Shown here: positions 55,416-64,000 of the stretch, in pieces
How positions within the stretch are numbered: position 1 is the first letter of the stretch
Layout of the letters: each line of letters opens with the position of its first letter
Position numbers and translations under genes: made by a program
The notes under the pieces: generated by a model
What the model saw: the letters and a program-made list of their open reading frames with translations, nothing else
The model's database searches: none
Told to the model about the DNA's origin: nothing
Assembly (NCBI RefSeq): GCF_004116385.1
Contig: NZ_PEIB01000004.1
Location: 62,001 to 126,000 of the forward strand
Source of the DNA: Veronia nyctiphanis
GTDB lineage: Bacteria; Pseudomonadota; Gammaproteobacteria; Enterobacterales; Vibrionaceae
DNA length: 64,000 bases
Direction: 5' to 3'

Positions 55416-56621
55416 TCACGCTGTTGCTTCAATGGTCTGTAATTTGTTGCTGTTCCAGCAAATCATCAGGCCAATAACCACCATTACTGACGACAGCATC
55501 ATTGCGGTCGATACCGTCACAAGGCCATATATCGCAAGCGCAGACACCGCGCCGCTGGCAATGAAACACACCATGGTCTGCAGGAAGTTCAGCATTCCCG
55601 CTGCTGTTGCGCTGCAATTTTTAAAACCTTCCAGCGACTTGTTCACCACGATTGGGTAAATCGCGCCATTGGCTGCTGCCATGAAGCAGAAGGGTACCAA
55701 TACTGTCCAGATTGAGGTCACTTCCGTCTGCGTGGTCATAAAGAAAATCACACCGATGCTGATAACAAACAGCGCGATGAAACCCGGTAAAATCGCTGCG
55801 CCGTCAAACTTATTCAGTAGTGCTCGGCAACCGTAACCGCCTGCAATAAACGCAATGGTTTGAGGTACATAACTCATACCAATATCTGCACCTGAATAGC
55901 CCATCTCTGTCATCACAAACGGTGAGCCAGTCAGCCATGCGAAGAATGCAGCAGAGCAGCCTGCAAAAATCATCATATTACCGATGAATTTTTTTGAACT
56001 CAGAATTTGGCGATAATCTGTTGCCAGTTTGGCCGACATTTTCTGGCTGTTGTCGGCAACGGGAGCGCTTTCTGGTTGACGCAATGTTGCAGCAATCAAA
56101 GCAACACCCAGTATCGCAAGCACCACGAAAATACTGCGCCAGCCAAAGTGTACTTCCAGACCTGCACCAACCAGTGGCGCTAATGCCGGAGATAAGGCTA
56201 CCAGCGGCATGACGGTCGCGAAAACGCGTGGTGCTGTTTCGCTATCATATCTGTCTACCACAACCGCTTGCCAAATAACCGCTGCGCTACAGGCACCTAA
56301 TGCCTGAACAAAGCGTGCAGCCAGCATCACTTCAATACTTTGCGCCATGAAGCAAACCAAGGTTGCCACGGTGAAAAGCGACAAACCGCCAACCAAGACT
56401 TTAATACGGCCAATGCGATCAGATAGTGGACCATAAACAAGTTGACCGATCGCCATACCAAGCAGGAAAACACTCAGCGTCAGACCGATCATCGATTGTG
56501 ATGTGTCCAATTGCTGGCGGATATTTTCAAAAGCCGGTAAGTACATATCCGTGGCCAGAAACCCCAGCATGCTGAGAACGGCGAACCAGATCATTGTGGT
56601 CATTGGAACAGGTTGTTTCAT
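55416..56621 (-). CDS. punC: MFS transporter, Bcr/CflA family, PunC-like purine nucleoside transporter
   Basis: A 401-residue inner-membrane MFS protein with 12 hydrophobic segments and the Bcr/CflA signatures LATDMYLPAFENI (segment 1) and LVYGPLSDRIGRIKV (MFS loop motif). Its divergent neighbour is a close PunR-like regulator, the same pairing as ydhC/ydhB (punC/punR) of E. coli, where PunC is reported to move purine nucleosides. I assign it by that pairing. The start at 56621 (MKQPVPM) is preferred; an open frame extends to 56678. It is well supported as a transporter; the substrate is inferred. Confidence 0.75.
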   Translation of the reverse strand: MKQPVPMTTMIWFAVLSMLGFLATDMYLPAFENIRQQLDTSQSMIGLTLSVFLLGMAIGQLVYGPLSDRIGRIKVLVGGLSLFTVATLVCFMAQSIEVMLAARFVQALGACSAAVIWQAVVVDRYDSETAPRVFATVMPLVALSPALAPLVGAGLEVHFGWRSIFVVLAILGVALIAATLRQPESAPVADNSQKMSAKLATDYRQILSSKKFIGNMMIFAGCSAAFFAWLTGSPFVMTEMGYSGADIGMSYVPQTIAFIAGGYGCRALLNKFDGAAILPGFIALFVISIGVIFFMTTQTEVTSIWTVLVPFCFMAAANGAIYPIVVNKSLEGFKNCSATAAGMLNFLQTMVCFIASGAVSALAIYGLVTVSTAMMLSSVMVVIGLMICWNSNKLQTIEATA

Positions 56622-56680
56622 GTTGTCATTCTTATTTTGGTCTTCAATTGCCGGGCAGTCTAAAGTTTGTGAAAACATTT

Positions 56681-56700
56681 GTGAAACGTTAAAATTTCAC
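56681..56700. promoter_or_regulatory. Inverted repeat GTGAAA-N8-TTTCAC in the punC/punR intergenic region
   Basis: A 20-bp inverted repeat with perfect 6-base arms lies between the two divergent start codons, with an added GTGAAAAC copy just to the left (56670-56677). It is a natural LysR-type regulator site for PunR. Confidence 0.5.
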
Positions 56701-56726
56701 TACTGTCATCAAAAAATTTGATTTGT

Positions 56727-57629
56727 ATGTTTTCTTATCAAGATCTTCAAGTTATCGATGCTGTCGCACGCCTAGGAAGCTTTGCCGCTGCGGCTGCTGA
56801 GCTTCACAAAGTGCCCAGTGCTGTCAGCTATACCGTCAGGCAAATAGAGCAGAATCTCGCTGTTTCATTGTTTGAGCGCTTACATCGCAGTGTCAGGCTG
56901 ACGCCCGCCGGAGAATACTTTGTCGTTGAAACACGGTCGCTCATAAAACAAATGGAATCAGTTCGTCAGCAGACCCAGCGGGTTGCAAACGGGTGGACAA
57001 GAACGGTGTCTCTCGCCCTTGATAACGTGGTGCGTGAGGACAGGGTTAACTCATTGGTGGGGGACTTTTACGACGCGTTTCCGGATGTAGAGTTGCTTCT
57101 AACGATGGAAGTATTTAATGGCGTGTGGGATGCGCTTGCCTATGACAGAGCGGATATAGCGATTGGTGCCACCGCAGCCATACCGGTTAATGGTCCGTTC
57201 AGCTACCGTGATATGGGCAAGCTCGACTGGTGCTTTGTCATGAGCAGTCAGCATCCGTTAGCGACTGCAGAGCGCCCGCTGAACAATGCTGAGTTGTCAG
57301 CGTACCCTTCAATTTGTCTTGAAGACACCTCCCGTATTTTGCCAAAGCGCAGCACATGGTTACTGGACAACCAACGCAGACTTACCGTACCTAACTGGCA
57401 CAGCGCGGTTCAGTGTTTTTGTTCAGGTCTCGGAATCGGCGTGATGCCTGCACACCTTGCGAGACCACTGATTGCAAAGGGTGAGCTGGTAGAGAAAGAC
57501 ATCGAGGACGCGGTGCTGGCTAGTTCCTGTTGTATTGCCTGGCGCACAGATAAAGAAAATCCAGCGATTAACTGGATTCTCCACTATCTGGGCAACTCTG
57601 AGCAGGCGCATCGGGAATGGTTAGCCTAA
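56727..57629 (+). CDS. punR: LysR family regulator, PunR-like
   Basis: A 300-residue LysR protein: winged HTH (VIDAVARLGSFAAAAAELHKVPSAVSYTVRQIEQ), then the two-lobe effector domain. Long stretches follow the E. coli YdhB/PunR pattern: VELLLTMEVFNGVWDAL, IAIGATAAIPV, EDTSRILPKR and TWLLDNQRRLTVPNWHSA. It likely activates the divergent punC in response to purine nucleosides. The start at 56727 (MFSYQDLQV) is preferred over the TTG at 56718. Its last 9 bases overlap the end of the convergent ynjF. Confidence 0.8.
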   Translation: MFSYQDLQVIDAVARLGSFAAAAAELHKVPSAVSYTVRQIEQNLAVSLFERLHRSVRLTPAGEYFVVETRSLIKQMESVRQQTQRVANGWTRTVSLALDNVVREDRVNSLVGDFYDAFPDVELLLTMEVFNGVWDALAYDRADIAIGATAAIPVNGPFSYRDMGKLDWCFVMSSQHPLATAERPLNNAELSAYPSICLEDTSRILPKRSTWLLDNQRRLTVPNWHSAVQCFCSGLGIGVMPAHLARPLIAKGELVEKDIEDAVLASSCCIAWRTDKENPAINWILHYLGNSEQAHREWLA

Positions 57630-58274
57630 ATCTGTTTTTTCAGATTCCCTTTCAACGTCTGTCTCGGCAGCGCGAAGCGTGTTGAAGCCAGCCAATATAC
57701 GGGTAAAGGTTGTTATCCAGCAAAGGGCACCGAAACACCACGCCAACAATGCGAAATGTGCTGGTATCAAGCAAAACAAGACGAAACAAGCGATAGTCTC
57801 GGTGCCTTCGGTGAGGCCGCCAATGTAGTAGAGAGACTTATTTTTATAGACAGGGTTGTCGATGCCTCGCTTACTGGCCATCACGGCAAACGCGAGGAAA
57901 CTTGAGCCTGTGCCCATGAAGGAAAATATCAGGAAGGCGGCAGGTATAGCGTTGTTCGCCGGGTCGGCAAGTGCAAAGGCAAATGGCACCATGGAATAGA
58001 AGAGAAAATCTAACGTGATATCCAGAAACCCGCCAGAATCGGTAATCCCCTGTCGTCTTGCTAAGGCTCCGTCTATACCATCAAAAATTCGATTAATCGA
58101 AATGAAAAGCAGCCCAAACGTATAGGACTGCAGTGCAATGGCAGGCAGAGCAAGCATACCGACAAGAAAACCGGATACTGTAATGTGGTTTGCCGTTATC
58201 CTGCTGCCATCAAGCAGTTGAGCGGCTTTTTCCAACGGTGCTTTAATAATGGTGATGGCGTAGCGATCAAGCAT
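57621..58274 (-). CDS. ynjF: CDP-alcohol phosphatidyltransferase family protein (YnjF-like)
   Basis: A 217-residue membrane enzyme with the full CDP-alcohol transferase motif DG-x2-AR-x8-G-x3-D-x3-D, seen as DGALARRQGITDSGGFLDITLD split over residues about 65-86. The N-terminal part (RITANHITVSGFLVGMLALP) and five or six hydrophobic segments fit the family. It transfers a phosphatidyl or related group, substrate unknown. It overlaps the ABC ATPase gene by 8 bases from the start at 58274. The ynjD-ynjF order is as in E. coli ynjBCDEF without ynjE. Confidence 0.8.
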   Translation of the reverse strand: MLDRYAITIIKAPLEKAAQLLDGSRITANHITVSGFLVGMLALPAIALQSYTFGLLFISINRIFDGIDGALARRQGITDSGGFLDITLDFLFYSMVPFAFALADPANNAIPAAFLIFSFMGTGSSFLAFAVMASKRGIDNPVYKNKSLYYIGGLTEGTETIACFVLFCLIPAHFALLAWCFGALCWITTFTRILAGFNTLRAAETDVERESEKTDLG

Positions 58275-58941
58275 CAGAGTTCGCCTCGTTGCCATTTGTG
58301 TTGTAGGCGTTGTTCATTGGCCAACTGATGCAGACGCCATTTGCGGGAACGTCATCTTCGTCGTGTGTTACCATCACTGCTGCAATTTGTCTCTGTGCAA
58401 TCTGGTTAAATACGAACTCTCTAAACGCACGTCGCAGAGGTTTATCAAGTTTACTGAATGGCTCATCAAGAAGCAGGGCTGAGGGCGCTGACAGTAGGGT
58501 TCTCATCAAACTTATCCTTGCGCGTTGACCACCAGAAATCTGATCTGGCATCTTTTCAGCGATTTCAGACAGGTTGATTTCAGATAATGTCGCCATGGCC
58601 TTCTGTTTCTTTTCCTTGGCGCTTAGTGCCGAACTCAAACCAAATGCAAGGTTTTGCCAAACGTTGAGGTGGGGGAACAGAAGATCTTCCTGAAACAAAA
58701 TACCAATGTGGCGCTTTTCTGCGCTCAACGAAACGACGTTCTTGCTATTAATGTGTATTTCACCCTGGCAGGTAAACTCCGGCGCAAGGTGGCCAGCAAT
58801 TGCGCTAAGCAGCGTAGATTTTCCGCAGCCGCTCGGCCCCATCACCGAGAGCACATCACCGTTTTCAACAGTGAACGAGAAGTTCTCCAGCAGTGTGAGC
58901 CTGTCAGTGTTTATAGTCAGGTTTCTTACCGACAAAGTCAT
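58267..58941 (-). CDS. ynjD: ABC transporter ATP-binding protein (YnjD-like)
   Basis: A 224-residue ABC ATPase: Walker A GPSGCGKST, Q-loop ILFQEDLLFPHLNV, signature ISGGQRARISLMR, Walker B ALLLDEPFSKLD and H-loop VTHDE. It resembles ATPases of iron/thiamine-type importers. It overlaps the permease gene ynjC by 38 bases and ynjF by 8 bases, so the four genes form a tight coupled operon. The C-terminus is a short hydrophilic tail. Confidence 0.85.
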   Translation of the reverse strand: MTLSVRNLTINTDRLTLLENFSFTVENGDVLSVMGPSGCGKSTLLSAIAGHLAPEFTCQGEIHINSKNVVSLSAEKRHIGILFQEDLLFPHLNVWQNLAFGLSSALSAKEKKQKAMATLSEINLSEIAEKMPDQISGGQRARISLMRTLLSAPSALLLDEPFSKLDKPLRRAFREFVFNQIAQRQIAAVMVTHDEDDVPANGVCISWPMNNAYNTNGNEANSDA

Positions 58942-60608
58942 AGATACTCGCTTTTAGCGTGGTTAGTCGTGATTTTTGACGTTTCGGATCAGCCAATCGG
59001 CTTGTCGCTAACGCAAACGCAAAAAACAAAAATGGCAGCATGGCTTGAAGCAATCCATAAAGGGCGCTTACCCGCCTATCTTCGCCGCTGGCTAGGCTCA
59101 CCGCTTCTGTTGTCAGCGTCATAATACGCCCTGCGCCCAATAGCTGGGTCGGTAAGTATTGGGCGAGGCTGACGCTTGCACCTACAGCCCATGCTAAAAG
59201 TATGGCTGGTATGAGTAATGGAAACTTGACCAGCCACCATGCCTGCCAACGGTTTTTCCCTAAGCTGATTGCGGTTTGTGTCAGCCGCTGGTCGTAACTT
59301 TGCCAAGGTCCGTCCAAGGCAAGGTAGACATAAGGAAAGGCGAATAAGATATGTGCCCAAATGGTTGCGGGTACATGCCATGCGCCGGGTAATACGTAGA
59401 TTGAAATTTGGATACCGAAAAGAACGGATAACTGTGGAATCAGCATCGGCGTGGCAATTACCAAACGAGGAATCGATTTATGGTATCTGTCCCGATATTC
59501 AAGGCAGGCAACACTTAGCATAATCGCTGTAGTCGCAGCAATCAGGGCCAACAGCAGGCTGTTGCCGATTAACTCACTTAAGTGACTCATTTCCTGTTGC
59601 CAGAACCGCAGACTGAACCTGAGAGGCCAAAGATCGGGGAATGACCATCTGAGTGCAAAGGACCACACCAACAGTATTGGCAGTGTCGCAAGAGAAATCA
59701 GGGAAACCAGTCTGAAGATGTTTTTTCCCGGAAGGGAAAGTTGTTTGCTTCCTGAAAACTGCCAACCTTGAATGCGGTCAAGGAAAATGGTCTCTATTTT
59801 TCGATAGATGGCTAATATCAGCAGGCATAATCCAAAAAGCATCATGGCACCGACAGCAGCTCTTGGCAAAAGGCTCAAATCCGGATCGTTAAACCATTGC
59901 CACACCAGCACCGCAAAAGTAGGTGGTGATGAGGGGCCAAGGATCATCGCAACGTCAACGACTGACAAGCTGTAAGCAAGAACCGCATACACAGGAAAAC
60001 GCATTTTCCTCAACCAGATAGGAAGAATGACTTTTACCCATGCGGCGCTGCGGTTATATCCAAGACTGCGGGATACCGTGAGGAGTTTATCGACCTGAAT
60101 CTGCCGAAGTACGGAAATACTCATCAGCAGAAGAAAAGGGGTTTCTTTGAGCGCTAACGCGAGTGTCAGACCTATACCAAGATTGTCCTGAACTATCGAC
60201 CAGTTGTATGGCTGTTCTTGACCCGTGATAAACGCGAATAACCGAAAAAACCAGCCAGACGGGGTAAATAGCAAAGAAAACCCTATGGCGAAAGCAACAT
60301 GGGGCACAGCCAAAAGTGGAGAGAGAAGCTTTTCAATGCCTTGCCAACCTTTGTTGCCCCACCATGCCTGCAACGTCAGAAACGTTATCAATACAGCCAA
60401 TAGGTGGATGTGATGCCAGAGAAAAGTGTGAGAAGAATTGATTTATCAATCCCCGGCCAACTTAGAAAAGCATTATGCCTGCTAAGTTTGGTGACTCGAG
60501 TCCTAAGACGGGTAAATAACCCGAAGCAGTAAACAAGACACCAACAAGGCCGGGGAGAAGCGGGAAGCAACAAACAATAAGTGTCGTCAAATACAACAGA
60601 CGAATCAC
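58904..60608 (-). CDS. ynjC: ABC transporter permease, YnjC-like fused double permease (two frameshifts here)
   Basis: A large inner-membrane protein of about 568 residues with two copies of the permease fold, each with an EAA-like loop (VSRSLGYNRSAAWVKVILP and ISLGKNRWQAWWLVKFPLL). The first 60 residues are in another frame: one T added at about 60463 gives IMLFLSWPGIDKS and one G at about 60401 gives STYWAVLITFLTL. The GTG start at 60608 (MIRLLYLTTLIVCC) is the best. It imports an unknown substrate with YnjB and YnjD. Two single-base losses within about 65 bases fit the error pattern of the window. Confidence 0.8.
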
Positions 60609-60629
60609 ATTACCCCCACGAGAATTACC

Positions 60630-61760
60630 CTAGCTGCCATAGCGTTTAAGCCATGCTTGCTCGAGCGCAACCTGCCAGCTTGGGTGAGGCTCTGGCTGAG
60701 ATTTAAACAATGGTTTGCTGCCTTTGATTTTAACCACAGCAGGGTCACCCCAAACACTGTTCTTCGCTTTCTTCGCCTGTGCTTCTTCACTCAGCATGAA
60801 GTTAATTGCAACGAGTGCACCTTCTTTGGCATTGGCGTTGAACGGTACAGCAAGGAAGTGAACATTCGACAACGCACCTTTTTCAAACGCGATGGTACGT
60901 GTGGTCGGCGCCAGTGTGCCATTTTCAATGCCTGCTTCAGCAGCATTCGGGTTGAATGCAATACCCAGCAGCAGTTCTCCATCATCTAACAGTTGAAGCG
61001 TTTTAGGACCGCTGGCCGGGAATTGTTTGCCCTCACGCCAAGCCACTGGATGTAACTGATCAAGGTACTTCCAAAGTGGCGCGGTAATGACTTCAAAGCG
61101 CGCTTCGTTGACGGGTGAGTAGAGCGGCGCTGTATCATCAGCCAGCTCCAACAGTGCAGACTTTAAGAAGCTTGAGCCATGAAACTGTGGCGGCTTAGGG
61201 TAGGTCACTTTACCCGGAAACGCTTTAGCAAGGCTCAACAGCTCATCAAAAGAGGCCGGTGGGTTATTGAGCTTCTGGCTATCATGAACAAATACGAATT
61301 GACCCACACCCCACGGGGATTCCAATCCATCTGTTGGCTCGGTGAAATCTTCAGTCACAGGCAGCGACATGTCGACATTTGACCAGTTCGGCAGTTGCTC
61401 AGTGAATGGGCCGTGCAACAAGTCGTTCGACTTCATTGATTTGAAGTTTTCACCGTTGATCCACACCATATCAACACTACCGCCTGAGGTTTTACCCGCG
61501 GCTTTTTCGGCGACCAAGCGGTTAGTGGTTTCCGCAATATCAGAGACTTTGACATGTTTGAGAGTAACGCCGTATTTGTCTTGTATTTCTTTCGCTGCCC
61601 AAGAAATGTAAGAGTTCACATTCTGGCTGCCACCCCAGGCATTGAAGTACACGGTTTGACCTTTGGCTTGTTCTTCAATAGCTGCCCAGTCAGTAGCTTG
61701 AGCGATCGTTACAGGCGCAGACGCAATCAATGCAGACGCGAAAAGGATCTTTTGTTTCAT
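60630..61760 (-). CDS. ynjB: ABC transporter substrate-binding protein (YnjB-like)
   Basis: A 376-residue periplasmic binding protein with a Sec signal peptide (MKQKILFASALIASAPVTIAQA). It belongs to the thiamine/iron-type extracellular solute-binding family, as shown by GQTVYFNAWGGSQNVNSYI, VDMVWINGENF, GLESPWGVGQFVFV and the closing SWQVALEQAWLKRYG. It is first in the ynjB-ynjC-ynjD-ynjF operon. Substrate is unknown; a vitamin precursor, sugar phosphate or iron chelate is possible. Confidence 0.82.
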   Translation of the reverse strand: MKQKILFASALIASAPVTIAQATDWAAIEEQAKGQTVYFNAWGGSQNVNSYISWAAKEIQDKYGVTLKHVKVSDIAETTNRLVAEKAAGKTSGGSVDMVWINGENFKSMKSNDLLHGPFTEQLPNWSNVDMSLPVTEDFTEPTDGLESPWGVGQFVFVHDSQKLNNPPASFDELLSLAKAFPGKVTYPKPPQFHGSSFLKSALLELADDTAPLYSPVNEARFEVITAPLWKYLDQLHPVAWREGKQFPASGPKTLQLLDDGELLLGIAFNPNAAEAGIENGTLAPTTRTIAFEKGALSNVHFLAVPFNANAKEGALVAINFMLSEEAQAKKAKNSVWGDPAVVKIKGSKPLFKSQPEPHPSWQVALEQAWLKRYGS

Positions 61761-61804
61761 GATCTCTTGTCTTCCTTAACAGATGTTATTCAGATAAAAA
61801 TAAA

Positions 61805-63958
61805 TTAACGATTTCGTTGCCAAGTATGGAATTTCGCCACCCACTTCAGAACTTGCTGTGGTGCATTATTTTGCTTCCAAACCCCGGCGGTATATTTAGT
61901 TGCTTCACTCATTGTGGGGTAAGGGTGTACCGTCCCCAATATTTTATTTAGACCCAGACCATGACGCATTGCTAATGTAAATTCTGCCAATAAATCACCA
62001 GCATGACTACCTACAATGGTTGCTCCCAAAATTTTGTCTTTTCCTTTTGGTGTAAGTACCTTGATAAAACCGTGGTCTTCGCCATCAGCGATAGCGCGGT
62101 CAAGATCGTCAATGCCATAAAGCGCGACATCGTAATCTATGCCCTGTGCCTTGGCTTCTTTTTCGTTAATACCGACACGAGCTACTTCAGGCGCCGTGTA
62201 GGTTGCCGCTGGCATGACAGAGTAATCGGCACGGAACTTTTTAAACTTACCAAACAGTGCATTGACGGCAGCATACCAACCTTGGTGGCCTGCAGCATGT
62301 GTTAACTGAAACGGGCCTGACACATCCCCGACGGCAAAGATATTCGGGTAGTTGGTTTCTAAGTAATCGTTAATTTTGACCGTGCCGCGCTCGGTTAATT
62401 CAACGCCAAGTTCCTCAAGTCCAAAACCTTTGACGTTTGCGACACGACCGAGAGCGACCATCACCGCATCAAAATCTATATTCACAGTCGACCCTTGGTA
62501 TTCAAGGATAGCGGTCTGCTTGCCGTTTTCGTTGGTAAATTGTGTCGCTTTGTGACCGAGTAACACGTTTACGCCGTCCTCAATGAGCCCTTTGTAGACT
62601 AGCTCAGAGACATCGGCGTCTTCTCTGATCAGGAGTTGATCTGCCATTTCCACCAAAGTGACTTCAGAACCCAAGCGAGCGAAGCTTTGCGCCAGTTCAC
62701 AGCCAATAGGGCCGCCACCCATGACCAACATCTTTGGTGGTAACGTCTCCAATGACCAAACGGTTTCTGACGTCAGGTAATTCACATCAGCTAAACCAGG
62801 AATCCCAGGTACGAGTGGGCGAGCGCCCGTTGCAATAACAATGTTCTTGGTGGTGAGTACTTGTCCGTTAACCTCGACTTCCCACGGCGAGAGTATTTTT
62901 GCTTCTCCTTGAATACACTCAGCGCCCAAACTGGTGTAACGTTCAACCGAGTCGTGCGGTTCAATTTTAGCGATCACGTTACGAATTCGACCCATTACCT
63001 GAGCAAAGTCGACTTTCGGCTCACCTTCCACATGGATACCGAACTCTTTCGCTCTCTGTATTTCTTTTAGCGTCTGACCTGAACGGATAAGGGCTTTAGA
63101 GGGTACACAGCCTGTATTCAGGCAATCACCGCCCATCAAATGTTTCTCTATGATGGTAACTTTTGCTTTAACCACAGCACCAACATATGTTGTTACCAGA
63201 CCGCCTGCGCCCGCGCCAATGGCGATAATATTACGGTCGAACGTTTTTGGCTTGGTGAAACGGCTATAGATTCTGCGATGGTTAAGGTTGTCGATAACAA
63301 ATTTGGCGATCAGTGGGAAAATGCCCAGCAGCGCCAACGAAATCAAAATTTCTGGTGAGATGATACCGCTTAAGCTCTCAATCTGCGCTAACTGTGAACC
63401 TGCATTGAGGTAAACCATGGTTCCCGGCAACATACCTAACTGGCTGATAAGGTAAAAGCGACTTGCTTTGAGCGGTGTCAGGCCCATCAGTAAATTAATG
63501 AGGAAGAAAGGAAATACAGGGATCAGTCGAAGTGTCAGTAGGTAAAACGCACCGTCTTTTTCTATCCCTTTATTAATGGAATCAAGTTTGTTACCAAACT
63601 TACTCATTACCCAGTCTTTCAGTAAGAATCGGCTTACGAGAAAAGCTGCTGTGGCGCCGATAGAGCTGGCGAAAGACACCAGTAATAAGCTCCACCAGAA
63701 GCCGAAGAGTGCAGCACCTAACAATGTGGCGATAGCGGCACCTGGAAGAGATAAGGCGGTAATGGCAATATAAGCAGAAAAATAGATGATGCTGGCGGTA
63801 ACCCAGTTTTCTTCAATGAACTCAGCTAGTGCGGCCTGTTGTTGCTTGGCATTTTCTAGTGTGAAAAGAGTATCAAGGTCAAATCCAAACCAGATAGCAA
63901 TAAACGTTATGATGACGGCAATTATTGCAATTTTTTTTGTATTCATTTGGTGGTCCAT
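61805..63958 (-). CDS. Fusion of TVP38/VTT membrane domain and FAD-dependent disulfide oxidoreductase
   Basis: A 717-residue protein. Residues about 5-225 form a TVP38/TMEM64 (VTT) membrane domain with LSLPGAAIATLLGAALFG, LPGTMVYLNAGS and about six hydrophobic segments. Residues about 240-717 are a pyridine nucleotide-disulfide oxidoreductase of the MerA/dihydrolipoamide dehydrogenase type: IIAIGAGAGGLVTTYVG for FAD, redox-active Cys 279 and Cys 284 in GGDCLNTGCVP, NIVIATGARP, and a C-terminal HPYPTMSEA dimer motif. It may couple thiol or quinone redox to a membrane target. The start may be 63946 (MNTKK). It is 44 bases downstream of ynjB, a possible partner operon. Confidence 0.85.
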   Translation of the reverse strand: MDHQMNTKKIAIIAVIITFIAIWFGFDLDTLFTLENAKQQQAALAEFIEENWVTASIIYFSAYIAITALSLPGAAIATLLGAALFGFWWSLLLVSFASSIGATAAFLVSRFLLKDWVMSKFGNKLDSINKGIEKDGAFYLLTLRLIPVFPFFLINLLMGLTPLKASRFYLISQLGMLPGTMVYLNAGSQLAQIESLSGIISPEILISLALLGIFPLIAKFVIDNLNHRRIYSRFTKPKTFDRNIIAIGAGAGGLVTTYVGAVVKAKVTIIEKHLMGGDCLNTGCVPSKALIRSGQTLKEIQRAKEFGIHVEGEPKVDFAQVMGRIRNVIAKIEPHDSVERYTSLGAECIQGEAKILSPWEVEVNGQVLTTKNIVIATGARPLVPGIPGLADVNYLTSETVWSLETLPPKMLVMGGGPIGCELAQSFARLGSEVTLVEMADQLLIREDADVSELVYKGLIEDGVNVLLGHKATQFTNENGKQTAILEYQGSTVNIDFDAVMVALGRVANVKGFGLEELGVELTERGTVKINDYLETNYPNIFAVGDVSGPFQLTHAAGHQGWYAAVNALFGKFKKFRADYSVMPAATYTAPEVARVGINEKEAKAQGIDYDVALYGIDDLDRAIADGEDHGFIKVLTPKGKDKILGATIVGSHAGDLLAEFTLAMRHGLGLNKILGTVHPYPTMSEATKYTAGVWKQNNAPQQVLKWVAKFHTWQRNR

Positions 63959-64000
63959 TCAATAGGTTGTGGCACTCTGTTTCTAGGTTTCAGGACGCAA

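Noticed and set aside
1-64000. tRNA, rRNA, CRISPR array or insertion sequence
   Set aside because: No cloverleaf-like, rRNA-like or regularly spaced repeat sequence was noticed, and no frame resembles a transposase or Cas protein.

Overview
The window reads as about 64 kb of a marine gammaproteobacterial chromosome, most likely Vibrionaceae (Vibrio, Grimontia, Enterovibrio or Photobacterium type). This is inferred from the set of gene families (long-type GAPDH end, DUF3192 lipoprotein, GH18 chitinase, M6 protease, RimJ, PunR/PunC, YnjBCDF) and moderate GC. No rRNA, tRNA, CRISPR array, transposase or integrase was found.

Layout. 1-1.6 kb: end of a GAPDH gene, a DUF3192 lipoprotein and a DUF1707/LiaF-like protein. 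1.8-12.3 kb: a complete assimilatory nitrate/nitrite module. nasA (reductase) runs divergently from cobA-nirB-nirD-nitrate transporter-PP2C/kinase fusion. Between them are two back-to-back sigma54 -24/-12 promoters and an NtrC-type box, so nitrogen limitation probably switches on reductase, siroheme supply, nitrite reductase and uptake together. 12.4-20.2 kb: lipoprotein, RidA, PfpI, racemase, GNATs (one AAC(6')-like), MATE, a DUF1289-CWC protein and a secreted chitinase. 20.2-26.5 kb: the least familiar locus, with two RimK-like ATP-grasp ligases (one fused to a helix-hairpin-helix tail), a leaderless multidomain M14 carboxypeptidase and a divergent M20 peptidase. I read it as a possible make-and-trim peptide modification system. 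26.6-31.4 kb: SnoaL-like protein, RimJ, an AT-rich secreted M6 protease and a Crp/Fnr regulator. 31.6-36.6 kb: GH3 glycosidase, xylB and xylA for use of xylose or xylosides. 36.7-46.5 kb: a run of small accessory genes all on the minus strand (VOC, HD, methyltransferases, GNATs, second signal peptidase, CPBP protease and unknowns). 46.7-50.8 kb: TPR/glycosyltransferase-like protein, outer-membrane-like protein and aldehyde dehydrogenase-TetR with a clear TetR-type operator. 50.9-53.6 kb: the complete AmmeMemoRadiSam triad. 53.7-64 kb: HAD phosphatase, TPR-like protein, punC/punR, the ynjBCDF transporter cluster and a VTT-flavoprotein fusion.

Data quality matters here. About twenty reading frames are broken by single-base indels, nearly all one base missing from a short homopolymer. 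In each case adding the base restores a full-length recognisable protein. They hit nasA, cobA, nirB, xylB, ynjC and others, so I treat them as sequencing or assembly errors and annotate the full spans as single genes.
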